Shown here piece by piece: positions 34,661-42,499 of a DNA stretch of 64,000 nt (its first letter is position 1; each line of letters starts with the position of its first letter). Under the pieces are notes generated by a model. That model did not search any database. It was not told where the DNA came from and saw only the letters and a program-made list of their open reading frames with translations. The translations under genes were made by a program, and so were the position numbers. Source of the DNA: Streptomyces vietnamensis (GTDB lineage Bacteria; Actinomycetota; Actinomycetes; Streptomycetales; Streptomycetaceae); NCBI RefSeq assembly GCF_000830005.1, contig NZ_CP010408.1, positions 124,001 to 188,000 of the forward strand. Reading direction: 5' to 3'.

Positions 34661-34905
34661 ACTGCCGCCTCCTCGTCCTCGTCGGCGCACTCGTGATCGG
34701 CGTACGCCGTGGTGTCGTCCTCGAACTGGCCGTCACCGCCGGCGCCGCAGCCGTGGCACTCCCATTCGGCGCTCCAGGCCACCTGTCCGCCACGGCCGCA
34801 GTCGTGCCCGGACGAGGCGGTGTCCTCGTCGTCCCACACCGCCTCACCCGATGCCCCACACTCCGGGTGCTCCCAGCTGCCGCCCCATGCCACCTCGGCG
34901 TTCAC
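34657..34905 (-). CDS. Small Cys/His zinc-ribbon-like protein in the telomere operon
   Basis: An 82-residue, very acidic protein from GTG 34905, overlapping its neighbours by 4 bp on both sides. It holds repeated modules: WEHPECGASGEAVWDD and WECHGCGAGGDGQFED, each followed by a C or H ligand (HDCGRGG, DHECADED). Two zinc-ribbon-like half-sites with acidic loops are likely. It occupies the middle position of the tac/tpc-like operon and may be an accessory factor. No family recognised. Confidence 0.65.
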   Translation of the reverse strand: MNAEVAWGGSWEHPECGASGEAVWDDEDTASSGHDCGRGGQVAWSAEWECHGCGAGGDGQFEDDTTAYADHECADEDEEAAV

Positions 34906-37130
34906 AGATCCTCCGCCTCCAGGGCCTGTCGACCGAGGCTCTGCAGCACGTAGAACTCCTCGTCGGCCGTGGGCGTGGTCTGCTCCCAGGCCATGGCGCC
35001 CTTGAGCAGGTAGTCGCCCGGCTCGCCGCTGTAGGGCCAGTCCGGGCGCACCGAGCTGTAGATGGCGTCGGTCCTAAAGGCGAGGATCGACCCTGCCGGC
35101 AGGTGCAGCGCACCGGCCCGGGCCGGCTTGCCCGTCGCCGGGTCCGTCGTGCCGGTCGGCCCGGACAGCAGCGCGGCCCGGGCCGCCGACCACACGCCGG
35201 CCGCCCACTCCGGGTGCGCGTACGGGTCGCGGGCGAAGCCGCCGTTGCGCTCCCAGGTGGCGTGCGTGTCCGTCAGGCCGGTCAGCCGGGCGCCGTCCGG
35301 GATCTCGGGGACCTCGCCGCCGGTGCCGAGTTCGACCGACCCGGTGGTGATGCGCGGGCGCTGTGCGAACATGCCGATCCCGTACAGCAGGATGCTGCGG
35401 ACCGCGCGGGACGCAAGCCGTGCGGCCTGGCGCTGCTGCTCGTCCCCGTGGGTCTGGGCTAGGGCGCGCAGCGACTTCCAGACGTCCTTGAGCTTGTTGG
35501 ACCAGTCCTTGAGCGGGTCGCCCTTGTCCCAGACCAGACCGTCGAGGATCTCCAGCTTCCAGGGCTGGATCGGGTTGCGCAGCGCCTGGTTGATCTCGGC
35601 GCCGCCCGCCCAGGTGGTGAAGGTGCGGCCGCCCTCGTAGGGGTAGTGCCAGGCCCGCTCGCCGGGAGCGGGAGCCGGCAGCAACCCGACGTGGTCCCAC
35701 TCCTTCGGGATGGTCACCCTCACCTGCCAGTGGCTGGGGGAGAACAAGGCGTTGGCCTGCTCCTTCTCGCTCAGGGCCGCGAAGCCGGCCGCGGTCATCC
35801 GCTGCGGTACGCCGACGCCCGAGGTCCAGGTGTGCTTGGCGTAGGCGAAGGTGCGGTCGGCCTCGTACCAGCCGGGCACCCGCTCCGGTACGCGCGGCGG
35901 GGTGATCAGTTCGGTGCGGCCCTGCCCGGCGGTGGCGTGCAGCAGACCGCGGATCTCCTGCGACATGACCGGGTAGCCGTCCGCCCACTTCGCGCCAGCC
36001 TTGGCGGGGATGGTCCGCGACCACAGGTCACGGCCAGTCTGCGAGGGCGAGCCCATCAGCACGACGTCGTCCCAGTGCCGCTTGAGGGCCTTCCACAGCT
36101 CGACGAAGGCGGCACGGACGGTGGCCGGGTCGGCGCCAGCCGGGTCGAACCACTCGCCCACGCTGCGGATCTCGGTGTGCTGGTCATTGCCCCGCTGCCA
36201 GCGGCCCACCGGGTTGCGGGGGTGGACCAGGTGACCGGCCTGCCGGTCCTTGCCCCGGGAGGACTCGACCCGCCAGCCCTCCGGCAGGGGCCCGTTCAGC
36301 CACTCGGACACGGCGTCCTTGAGGAACTGGTGCCGGGCGGCGTTGCGGTGCCAGGGGTCGCCGGCCGTGATGTAGATGCGCTCCACGTCCGCGGACACCG
36401 TCGCGTACACGGCGGTGAGGATCTCGGCGACGCTCGCACGCCCGAGGTCCAGGGTGACCGTGCCGGCCTGCCACACCAGCACACCGGTCGCCGTGTCCAG
36501 GAACGCCATCTGCCGCGCGGCCTGCTTGAAGTTGGGCCGCTTCGAGGTGAGGTTCGGCTCGGCGTAGATCCAGCGGTCGCCCTCGGCGCCGTCCGGGATC
36601 GACGGCAGTGTCCGCTCCTGCTCGACACCGGGAGGCGTTGCTGGGGGCGAGGTGGTGGCCGTGTCGATGAGGGGCTCGGCGGCCTCGAGGTCCTGGTCCT
36701 CCTCGGCGGCCGTGTCCGTGGCGGGCTCGTCTGTGGCCGTGTCCGCGGCGGGCTGGGCTGCGGGTCGCAGGTCGGGCGCCGGCGCTCCGGCCGGTTCCTT
36801 GATCGGCTGTACGGCCGTCTGCGGCCCTGGAAGTTCATCGGCGGCCGAAAGCCCGCCCGCCGGGGCGTCTGCGGGCGCGCTGGGGGTCCCCTGGGGGCCG
36901 AGAGAGGGCACGAGAGCCACGACGTCGATCACGGAGACGCCGGCGGACGTCGCGATGCGGTCCGCCTTGGCCTTCTCGTACGCGCCCAGCTCCACGATCT
37001 GCTGATCCCGGCGGGCCTGCAGCTTGTCGAGCTCGGTCCGGAGCTTTACGAGGTCGCGCAGGCGCGGCTTGATCTCGTCCCGCAGCTCGCGCAGCTCTGC
37101 CAGGCCACCGCTGTATGCCTTGCTGTCCAT
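34902..37130 (-). CDS. Tac/Tap-like telomere-associated protein
   Basis: A 742-residue protein from ATG 37130 with GGAGGG 8 nt upstream. Residues 1-60 form a coiled coil (LAELRELRDEIKPRLRDLVK, LRTELDKLQARRDQQIVELG). A Pro/Ala/Glu-rich linker spans about 75-180. A large C-terminal region follows (WIYAEPNLTSKRPNFKQAARQ, VERIYITAGDPWHRNAARHQF and further). Telomere-associated proteins Tap and Tac of Streptomyces are about this size and recruit the terminal protein to the single-stranded telomere. The call rests on length, layout and operon order with the small gene and the Tpc-like protein. Confidence 0.62.
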   Translation of the reverse strand: MDSKAYSGGLAELRELRDEIKPRLRDLVKLRTELDKLQARRDQQIVELGAYEKAKADRIATSAGVSVIDVVALVPSLGPQGTPSAPADAPAGGLSAADELPGPQTAVQPIKEPAGAPAPDLRPAAQPAADTATDEPATDTAAEEDQDLEAAEPLIDTATTSPPATPPGVEQERTLPSIPDGAEGDRWIYAEPNLTSKRPNFKQAARQMAFLDTATGVLVWQAGTVTLDLGRASVAEILTAVYATVSADVERIYITAGDPWHRNAARHQFLKDAVSEWLNGPLPEGWRVESSRGKDRQAGHLVHPRNPVGRWQRGNDQHTEIRSVGEWFDPAGADPATVRAAFVELWKALKRHWDDVVLMGSPSQTGRDLWSRTIPAKAGAKWADGYPVMSQEIRGLLHATAGQGRTELITPPRVPERVPGWYEADRTFAYAKHTWTSGVGVPQRMTAAGFAALSEKEQANALFSPSHWQVRVTIPKEWDHVGLLPAPAPGERAWHYPYEGGRTFTTWAGGAEINQALRNPIQPWKLEILDGLVWDKGDPLKDWSNKLKDVWKSLRALAQTHGDEQQRQAARLASRAVRSILLYGIGMFAQRPRITTGSVELGTGGEVPEIPDGARLTGLTDTHATWERNGGFARDPYAHPEWAAGVWSAARAALLSGPTGTTDPATGKPARAGALHLPAGSILAFRTDAIYSSVRPDWPYSGEPGDYLLKGAMAWEQTTPTADEEFYVLQSLGRQALEAEDL

Positions 37131-37185
37131 CAGAAGATGCCCTCCATGGGTCGGTTGGGACTCTGGCCTGCCGGCTGCCGCGTGG

Positions 37186-37602
37186 TCAGCTCTGGGCGGA
37201 CCTGGCCTCTTCGCGGAGTTCCTGGAGCTTCCGTCCGGTCGGGACGTGGGTGTATTGGCCCCATCCGTTGATGTCGCTGCCCGTCTGCGCCTTGAGAGCG
37301 GGGGAGGGCTGCGCGAAGGTGCGACCGTCGGGGAGCTCGACCCAGCCGTCGGCCGTGATCTTCGCTTCGTGCGTCCGCTGGCGTCGGGGCTGGTGGTGTA
37401 CCAGCTGATCGCCGGGAGCGGCGAGGCCGGCCTCGATGATGAACATCAGGCCGCCGAGCCCCCTTTCGGGGCCGGTGTCCTTGCTGCTCTTTCCATCGCC
37501 CAGGAGCTCACGGCGCAGTACGTCGTTGGGAGTGTCCACGAGGGGCTCGCTGTGTCTCTGCAGGTACGCGAACACCTCGTCGTCGATCTCGATCTTCCGC
37601 AT
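37186..37602 (-). CDS. SeqA-N-like / RAMA domain protein
   Basis: A 138-residue protein with GAGGGAG before ATG 37602. The first 33 residues (RKIEIDDEVFAYLQRHSEPL then DTPNDVLRREL) closely resemble the SeqA N-terminal dimerisation motif. The C-terminal 65 residues (HEAKITADGWVELPDGRTF then QPSPALKAQTG and GWGQYTHVPTGRKLQELRE) match the RAMA domain (restriction enzyme adenine methylase-associated), thought to recognise methylated or modified DNA or act with methyltransferases. The combination suggests a multimerising modified-DNA reader. Lies between the telomere operon and a CoiA-like nuclease. Confidence 0.68.
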   Translation of the reverse strand: MRKIEIDDEVFAYLQRHSEPLVDTPNDVLRRELLGDGKSSKDTGPERGLGGLMFIIEAGLAAPGDQLVHHQPRRQRTHEAKITADGWVELPDGRTFAQPSPALKAQTGSDINGWGQYTHVPTGRKLQELREEARSAQS

Positions 37603-37753
37603 GACTCCCTCTCTACTCTTTCCACTTTAGATTCTCCCAGAAGTGAAGTGTAGAGTTCAAGTGAGCTCACTGCCGATCGTGCGTACGAATTGATGGCGGG
37701 CGTGACGGAGCGGATCTCCCGCGCGCGGATGCGGAAGTGATATCGGGCAGGCG

Positions 37754-39043
37754 TCAGTCGAACGGAGCCAGCTGTTCAGGCAGGACGATGATGCGGGTGC
37801 CGTTGGGCGCAGTACGGCCGAGGAAGCGCAGTTCATCGAGGTCGCGGACGAAGATGAGCAGTCCCTTGAGCTGGTCCCAGTCGACGAACTGGGGATGGGG
37901 ACGCAGGACCGCGCACGGCCGATCGCCTACGTACAGGGGGGTACCCAGGGCCCAGCGGCGATCACGGTCGCGGTGGCGCGGCTCGGTCTCGACGCCGAAG
38001 AGGAGTCGGGCCTCGGACAGGGCGGCCTCGCGAAGGCGTTCACGCTCGTGGTGTGGGAGGTCGGCCTCCCACACTGGTTCGGGACGCGGGGCCGCGCTGC
38101 GGCCCTGCTCGGGTACGGCAGGCTGCTTCGCCGGGGGCTTGGGCGGCGCGGCTGCGAGGGCTGCCACCCTGGCCCGGCGCTCCGCTTCCCGGCGGCGGCG
38201 CCGTACCTCTTCCCGTCGCTGCTGTTCTTCTAGCTCGGCGACCGCGCGATCGCGGGCCTGCTGGTAGGCCGCCGCGGCATCGATGTACTGCGGCGCGGTC
38301 CACACGCCGGTCCAGTCGTGCTGGTCGGTGTGCAGCCAGCTCGGTAATCGGTGGGCGACGGCGCGGCCGGTGAGCGCCCAGGCGGTGAAGGATCGCAGGT
38401 CGGCTTCCGTCTCGTGCCACTCGCCGTGGCCGACAGCGCGGCACAGGGAGTACTCGTCGTCGCACTTGGTGACGGTAAAGCGGGCCAGCCCGCCGGCCAC
38501 CGTCCAGTTCGGCTCGTCGTCGCTCGGCGGCCGGACGTGGACGGAGGGCACTTCGCCGACCCATGGCCGCAGCTTGGTGGCAACCCAGCACACCCGCACG
38601 CCGTCCTTGGCGAACCGCGCGGTGCGCTGGATGATCTCGTCGACGGTGATCGGGGACAACTGCGCTTCCCACGCCGTGCGCGCGGTGCCGTCCGGGGAGG
38701 TGGCCATGACGTCGGCCCGCCAGTCTCCGTCCGGGCCGCGGACCTCGAGTTCGGCGTGGTGGCCGGCGGCGCGTACGGCGGTGGCAAGCTCCAGCTTGAG
38801 TAGGTGGTGCTCCATGGACTCCCCGGCCAGCGCGCAGGTCGGGGAGCCGGGGTCGTGGGCGAAGAACCGCAGTCCGTGCCGGGAGACCTTCGCGTGGACC
38901 GGGTGCGCGCACTCAGGGCACGTCATCGCGACCCGGGGCCGGGCCCGGTGGACGGCCTCCCACGCCCAGCCGCAGCCGAGATCCGGCTGGGTGGCGTCCA
39001 GGCGTCCGCGTCCGTCGTGCTGTGCGGTGAAACCCAAGGTCAT
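37754..39043 (-). CDS. CoiA-like nuclease-domain protein
   Basis: A 429-residue protein with AAGGGGG before ATG 39043. The N-terminal zinc-ribbon (MTCPECAHPVHAKVSRHGLRFFAHDPGSPTC) precedes a PD-(D/E)xK-like domain: EHHLLKLELATAVRAAGH, then WRADVMATSPDG and AWEAQLSPITVDEIIQRTARF (D...ExQ), as in the CoiA competence family. Next comes a helical Arg/Glu-rich coiled coil (about 265-300) and a C-terminal beta-rich segment. Roles in DNA uptake or processing are known for CoiA in Gram-positives; here a nuclease on a plasmid backbone is the safe reading. Confidence 0.75.
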   Translation of the reverse strand: MTLGFTAQHDGRGRLDATQPDLGCGWAWEAVHRARPRVAMTCPECAHPVHAKVSRHGLRFFAHDPGSPTCALAGESMEHHLLKLELATAVRAAGHHAELEVRGPDGDWRADVMATSPDGTARTAWEAQLSPITVDEIIQRTARFAKDGVRVCWVATKLRPWVGEVPSVHVRPPSDDEPNWTVAGGLARFTVTKCDDEYSLCRAVGHGEWHETEADLRSFTAWALTGRAVAHRLPSWLHTDQHDWTGVWTAPQYIDAAAAYQQARDRAVAELEEQQRREEVRRRRREAERRARVAALAAAPPKPPAKQPAVPEQGRSAAPRPEPVWEADLPHHERERLREAALSEARLLFGVETEPRHRDRDRRWALGTPLYVGDRPCAVLRPHPQFVDWDQLKGLLIFVRDLDELRFLGRTAPNGTRIIVLPEQLAPFD

Positions 39044-39079
39044 GCCCCCTTCACGTGTGCGTCCGGCCGTCGGATGCGG

Positions 39080-39328
39080 TCAGCGGTGCAAATCCTCGTT
39101 GAGCCGGTGGTGCAGCAGCAGGAGGAGGTCGGTGTCGGCGACGCCGGCCAGCTGGTGGAGCAGTCGCCGGATCGCGCTGTCGTCGCCGGCGCGTACGGCC
39201 GCGCCGATGTGCTCGACCAGTCGGGCAGGCTCGCAGGATGCGGTTGCCGGGCCGGGCGAGGCCCCACCATGGCCCTTCGGCCCGGCAGCAGCGTGGGGTG
39301 CGGCCCGAAGAGTGCGGGTGGCCGTCAC
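39080..39328 (-). CDS. Hypothetical small protein
   Basis: An 82-residue frame with a GTG start at 39328 placed 4 nt after a short upstream frame's TGA. The C-terminus (PARLVEHIGAAVRAGDDSAIRRLL and LLLLLHHRLNEDLHR) is a helical segment with good protein character; the N-terminus is low-complexity. A separate open stretch above it (EDVREIGLYEFGVVIEPPTA, 39347-39467) lacks a start codon. Function unknown. Confidence 0.42.
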   Translation of the reverse strand: MTATRTLRAAPHAAAGPKGHGGASPGPATASCEPARLVEHIGAAVRAGDDSAIRRLLHQLAGVADTDLLLLLHHRLNEDLHR

Positions 39329-39467
39329 CGGTTCAACGCTCCTGTTCGGGCGTGGCCACCCGGTGTGCGGCCAGCGCGGCGCGGGCGGTCGGCGGCTCGA
39401 TGACGACGCCGAACTCGTACAGCCCGATCTCCCGAACGTCCTCGACTGGTCTGCCAAGCGAAAGGCG

Positions 39468-40001
39468 CTAGTTGTCCGCGTCCTGGAGGTCAGGCCGGAT
39501 GTCGGCCCCCAGCTCTTTCAGGGTTTCCACTACCACCGTGACGGGGTCACCGAGCGGCGTCAGGTCGAACCATTCGCCGCGTACTCGGTAGTCCACGAAT
39601 CGGTCGTGCAGCGTCCCCTCGTAGTCCCCATCTACTTCGAGGAGCGGCCGCAGGTTGGCGGGCTGGCCTGTCTGGAGCTGGGCAACCCGGCTCTTGACGG
39701 TGTCGGTCGTGTGTCCAATCTTCGTCAGGACGGAGCCCTCCATGCCGACGAGGTACGTCCGCCAGCTCCGGGGCGCCGGCATCTTGGGGGCCTGTGCTTC
39801 GGCGGGGCGGTAGGTCGGCAGCGCCTCGTCGTCCGGCACGTCCTCCGGCTTCTGATGCCACGTGAGAGGGGTGCTTCCGCCCTGGATCGTCAGGGTCTTG
39901 CCGATCGGCGTCCCATCGGCCCGGAACGTAGTCCGGACGATCTGCGTGACGACGACGGGGCCCTTGTACCCGAGGGCCGCCAGTTCGGCGTCTGTCGCCA
40001 A
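39468..40001 (-). CDS. GIY-YIG-type nuclease (T5orf172/Mug113-like)
   Basis: A 177-residue protein from TTG 40001. The C-terminal 90 residues match the T5orf172/Mug113 branch of GIY-YIG nucleases: YLVGMEGSVLTKIGHTTDTVKSRVAQLQTGQPANL, then GTLHDRFVDYRVRGEWFDL. The KIGxT, R..LQTG and GEWF motifs are clear. The N-terminal 80 residues are unassigned. A second frame directly upstream starting at ATG 40090 (ENLTGPRRAQLLPTYPSDA) is open into this one, so the real N-terminus may be separated by a 1-nt frameshift. Confidence 0.65.
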   Translation of the reverse strand: MATDAELAALGYKGPVVVTQIVRTTFRADGTPIGKTLTIQGGSTPLTWHQKPEDVPDDEALPTYRPAEAQAPKMPAPRSWRTYLVGMEGSVLTKIGHTTDTVKSRVAQLQTGQPANLRPLLEVDGDYEGTLHDRFVDYRVRGEWFDLTPLGDPVTVVVETLKELGADIRPDLQDADN

Positions 40002-40183
40002 CCGGCAGTGATCTCGGCTTCCTCGCGTACGGCATCACTCGGGTAGGTCGGTAATAACTGGGCACGGCGTGGGCCGGTCAGGTTCTCCATGGTTCGAGAC
40101 TGTACGGGCAGCCTCGGACAACGTGGGGGTGGTGTCATTTGGCGGCGGCCGTGGGTGTGGCAAGAGCCGATATGGTGCCCTCC

Positions 40184-40642
40184 ATGACCGACACCACCAC
40201 TGGCGCGCCGCTCGTCACCGGCCCGGTCCAGCAATACATCGAAGCCCTGCTCCGCCGCAGCCTCGCCGAACGACTCAACCGCCTCGAGCGCCTCGAGCAG
40301 CTCGAGAAGGACGGCCACCGCATCATCGACGGCGGCCAGACGCACGGCGACGCCTGGGAGATCACCGACTGGCGTACTGGGGACCTTATCGAGCGCGGCA
40401 TCGGCGGCTACCCGGGCTACGACAAGGCCGTGCAGCGGCTCGACCCCGACGGGAAGTGGATCCTCCACGAGAACGTCGACAATGACGACGACCAGGAAGA
40501 CATCGAGCCGGTCGGTGTTCCAGCCAGCTTCGCTGACTTGCTGCAGGACTGGCTTGGCTTGAGGAGCACCCCGGACGAGGACGTGGCCGCCGTCGTGGGC
40601 TGGAGCGTCGAGGAAGTCGCCCGGCACCGCCAGGAGGACTGA
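40184..40642 (+). CDS. Hypothetical protein
   Basis: A 152-residue protein from ATG 40184; a longer in-frame start at 40139 is less likely. An N-terminal amphipathic helix (AERLNRLERLEQLEKDGH) is followed by IIDGGQTHGDAWEITDWRTG and an acidic stretch, and the C-terminal EDVAAVVGWSVEEVARHR is HTH-like. No domain identified. It converges on a truncated minus-strand gene with a shared hairpin between. Confidence 0.58.
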   Translation: MTDTTTGAPLVTGPVQQYIEALLRRSLAERLNRLERLEQLEKDGHRIIDGGQTHGDAWEITDWRTGDLIERGIGGYPGYDKAVQRLDPDGKWILHENVDNDDDQEDIEPVGVPASFADLLQDWLGLRSTPDEDVAAVVGWSVEEVARHRQED

Positions 40643-40661
40643 CCCAGGCCCGCACAACGGC

Positions 40662-40696
40662 GTGGTGGTCTCGGCTGTGTGAGCAGAGACCACCAC
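40662..40696. terminator. Bidirectional hairpin terminator
   Basis: GTGGTGGTCTC at 40662-40672 pairs perfectly with GAGACCACCAC at 40686-40696, lying between convergent genes. Confidence 0.75.
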
Positions 40697-40704
40697 TTTG
40701 GCGC

Positions 40705-40908
40705 TCACGCTTCGTCGAGTGCCTGCCGCACCGCATTGAGGTACGCCGCCCGCAGGTTGGGCACCTCGTCGGAGGCTTGAGCACGAGAGACCCCGTTGAG
40801 CTCAAGCCTCTCCACGAGATGGTTCATGTACGCCGCTGCGGCCCGTGCGACTTCTCGAGGTCCTTCGATCTCGATAGCCCCGCGAGCCGTTGCGAGCCGG
40901 GGAGCTAA
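40705..40908 (-). pseudogene. Gene 3' end truncated by an IS
   Basis: A minus-strand frame ending at 40705 reads IEIEGPREVARAAAAYMNHL, then VERLELNGVSRAQASDEVP and LRAAYLNAVRQALDEA, clearly protein-like. It is cut at 40909 by an IS end. The missing 5' part is not seen elsewhere in the window. Family unknown. Confidence 0.6.
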
Positions 40909-41070
40909 GGGCTGTCCCGTAAATGATCTCCGAGGCTCCTCGGGCAGGCTCGGTGGCCGTGTAGTTCGCTGGCCTATCCGGCGAGGGCGAGGTTGTGCAT
41001 CCGGGCGATGCCGAGCATGGCGTGGTGGACGCCATCGCCCTTCAAGCGGCAGTCGCGGAGGATCTTCCAG
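40909..41070 (-). mobile_element. Truncated IS5-type element, right-end fragment
   Basis: The 162 bp are a nearly identical inverted copy of the 3' end of the IS at 42226-42387, including the terminal repeat GGGCTGTCCCGTAAATGAT. Only the last part of the transposase is present. It forms a long inverted repeat bracketing 41071-42225. Confidence 0.8.
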
Positions 41071-41100
41071 GGAGTGGAGGGATGCCGTTGATGTTGCACG

Positions 41101-41418
41101 TCAACGGGGGATCTCCCGCCCTGCTTCGGTGAGGGTCAGCGTGAGGCACCCCAGCCACTCACCGGATTGCGGATACTCCCAGTTCTCGATGTCCGCCAAG
41201 ACCGCGGGAACATCCTGCTTCGGGATGGGGAGCCCGGGCTGCAGCCCGAGAGAGCCATCCGGTGCTGTCCAGGGCGCGAGCCGACACACTTCGATCCATC
41301 CTCTGTCGACGAGGGGGAGGAGGATCGGGACGAGAGCCGAGACAGGGCCTGAGTGCAGCGGCTCGTCGAGGTCGCCCCAGACACCAGCGAGGATGTCGAT
41401 CTCGGTGGCGTTGATCAT
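41101..41418 (-). CDS. Hypothetical protein between IS fragments
   Basis: A 105-residue frame from ATG 41418; an upstream GTG at 41466 is possible, and no good ribosome-binding site is seen for either. It reads TEIDILAGVWGDLDEPLHSG, then LPLVDRGWIEVCRLAPW and LADIENWEYPQSGEWLG. These are features of a small globular protein of unknown function common on actinomycete chromosomes (inferred from composition). It lies inside the region bracketed by inverted IS ends, so may be passenger DNA. Confidence 0.5.
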   Translation of the reverse strand: MINATEIDILAGVWGDLDEPLHSGPVSALVPILLPLVDRGWIEVCRLAPWTAPDGSLGLQPGLPIPKQDVPAVLADIENWEYPQSGEWLGCLTLTLTEAGREIPR

Positions 41419-41551
41419 GAAGGCGCGTTCGGCGGAGGACAGCTGGTCTGTCGCGGGATAGCTCACGTGCAGAGTGTCGCAGCCCAGGAGTGCAGCCAAG
41501 AGCCCCAGTGGTTCTCTGAAGAAGTGGTCGCGTGGACGAGATGATCTCGAT

Positions 41552-42322
41552 GTGACTGATGTGATCACAGCCTCGGATTCATCCTGGATATCCCCGTTCT
41601 CCGGGCTGAGCCCGCGCGCCTTCGGGAAGCTTGTGACGGTCCTGTGTCACGCAGGTGCGGACACGCCTCGCAAGGGCCGACCATGGAGCCTTTCGTTGGA
41701 GGACCGGACCTTGCTGGTTACCGTGTACTGGCGCACGAACCTGACCATGCGGCAGTTCGCCCCGCTGTTCGGGATCTCGAAGTCGGCAGCGGACCGCATC
41801 ATCGACCACCTCGGGCCGATGCTCGCACTCCAGTCCCGTAAGCGGTTCGCCAAGGACGCCGTGCTCATCGTGGACGGCACCCTGGTCCCCACCCGCGACC
41901 ACACCATCGCCCAGCGGTCGAAGAACTACCGGTACTCCACCAACCACCAGGTCGTCATCGACGCCGACACCCGCCTGGTCGTCGTGGTCGGCCGGCCGCT
42001 CGCCGGGAACCGCAACGACTGGAAGGCCTGGGACGAGTCCGGAGCCAAGGCCGCCGTCGGCAACACGGTCACGATCGCCGACGGCGGATACCCGGGCACT
42101 GGACTGGTCATCCCGCACCGTCGGCAGCGCGGTCAGGCCGAACTTCCGGCCTGGAAAGGGGAGCACAACAAGTCCCACAAGCAGGTCCGCGCCCGCGTTG
42201 AGCACGTGTTCGCCCGGATGAAGACCTGGAAGATCCTCCGCGACTGCCGCCTCAAAGGCGACGGCATCCACCACGCCATGCTCGGCATCGCCCGGATGCA
42301 CAACCTCGCCCTCGCCGGATAG
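41552..42322 (+). CDS. IS5-type DDE transposase
   Basis: A 256-residue transposase, GTG 41552 by analogy to the copy at 49516. It contains LTMRQFAPLFGISKSAADRIIDHLGP (HTH), VDGTLVPTRDHTIAQRSKNYRYSTNHQ (first D), IADGGYPGTGLVIPHR (second D) and RARVEHVFARMKTWKILRDCR (E). This is a DDE_Tnp_4-type core that looks intact. Its right terminal repeat ATCATTTACGGGACAGCCC is at 42369-42387; the matching left end next to the gene is missing. Confidence 0.85.
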   Translation: MTDVITASDSSWISPFSGLSPRAFGKLVTVLCHAGADTPRKGRPWSLSLEDRTLLVTVYWRTNLTMRQFAPLFGISKSAADRIIDHLGPMLALQSRKRFAKDAVLIVDGTLVPTRDHTIAQRSKNYRYSTNHQVVIDADTRLVVVVGRPLAGNRNDWKAWDESGAKAAVGNTVTIADGGYPGTGLVIPHRRQRGQAELPAWKGEHNKSHKQVRARVEHVFARMKTWKILRDCRLKGDGIHHAMLGIARMHNLALAG

Positions 42323-42368
42323 GCCAGCGAACTACACGGCCACCGAGCCTGCCCGAGGAGCCTCGGAG

Positions 42369-42387
42369 ATCATTTACGGGACAGCCC
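42369..42387 (+). repeat. IS right terminal repeat
   Basis: ATCATTTACGGGACAGCCC, the inverted complement of the repeat at 40909-40927. Defines the right end of the 41552 transposase element. Confidence 0.8.
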
Positions 42388-42499
42388 TCAGCCAGACACC
42401 GATGAAGGCGCCGATCAGCGCGACGACGCCTGCTACTGAACTTGATTGAGTGATGTCGGAGCCGTTTGCCTGACAGCGGCACCACGGCTTCGGTAGGCG

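Noticed and set aside
35646..37271. 541-codon open frame on the plus strand
   Set aside because: Antisense of the Tac-like gene; no domain and composition driven by GC skew of codon positions.
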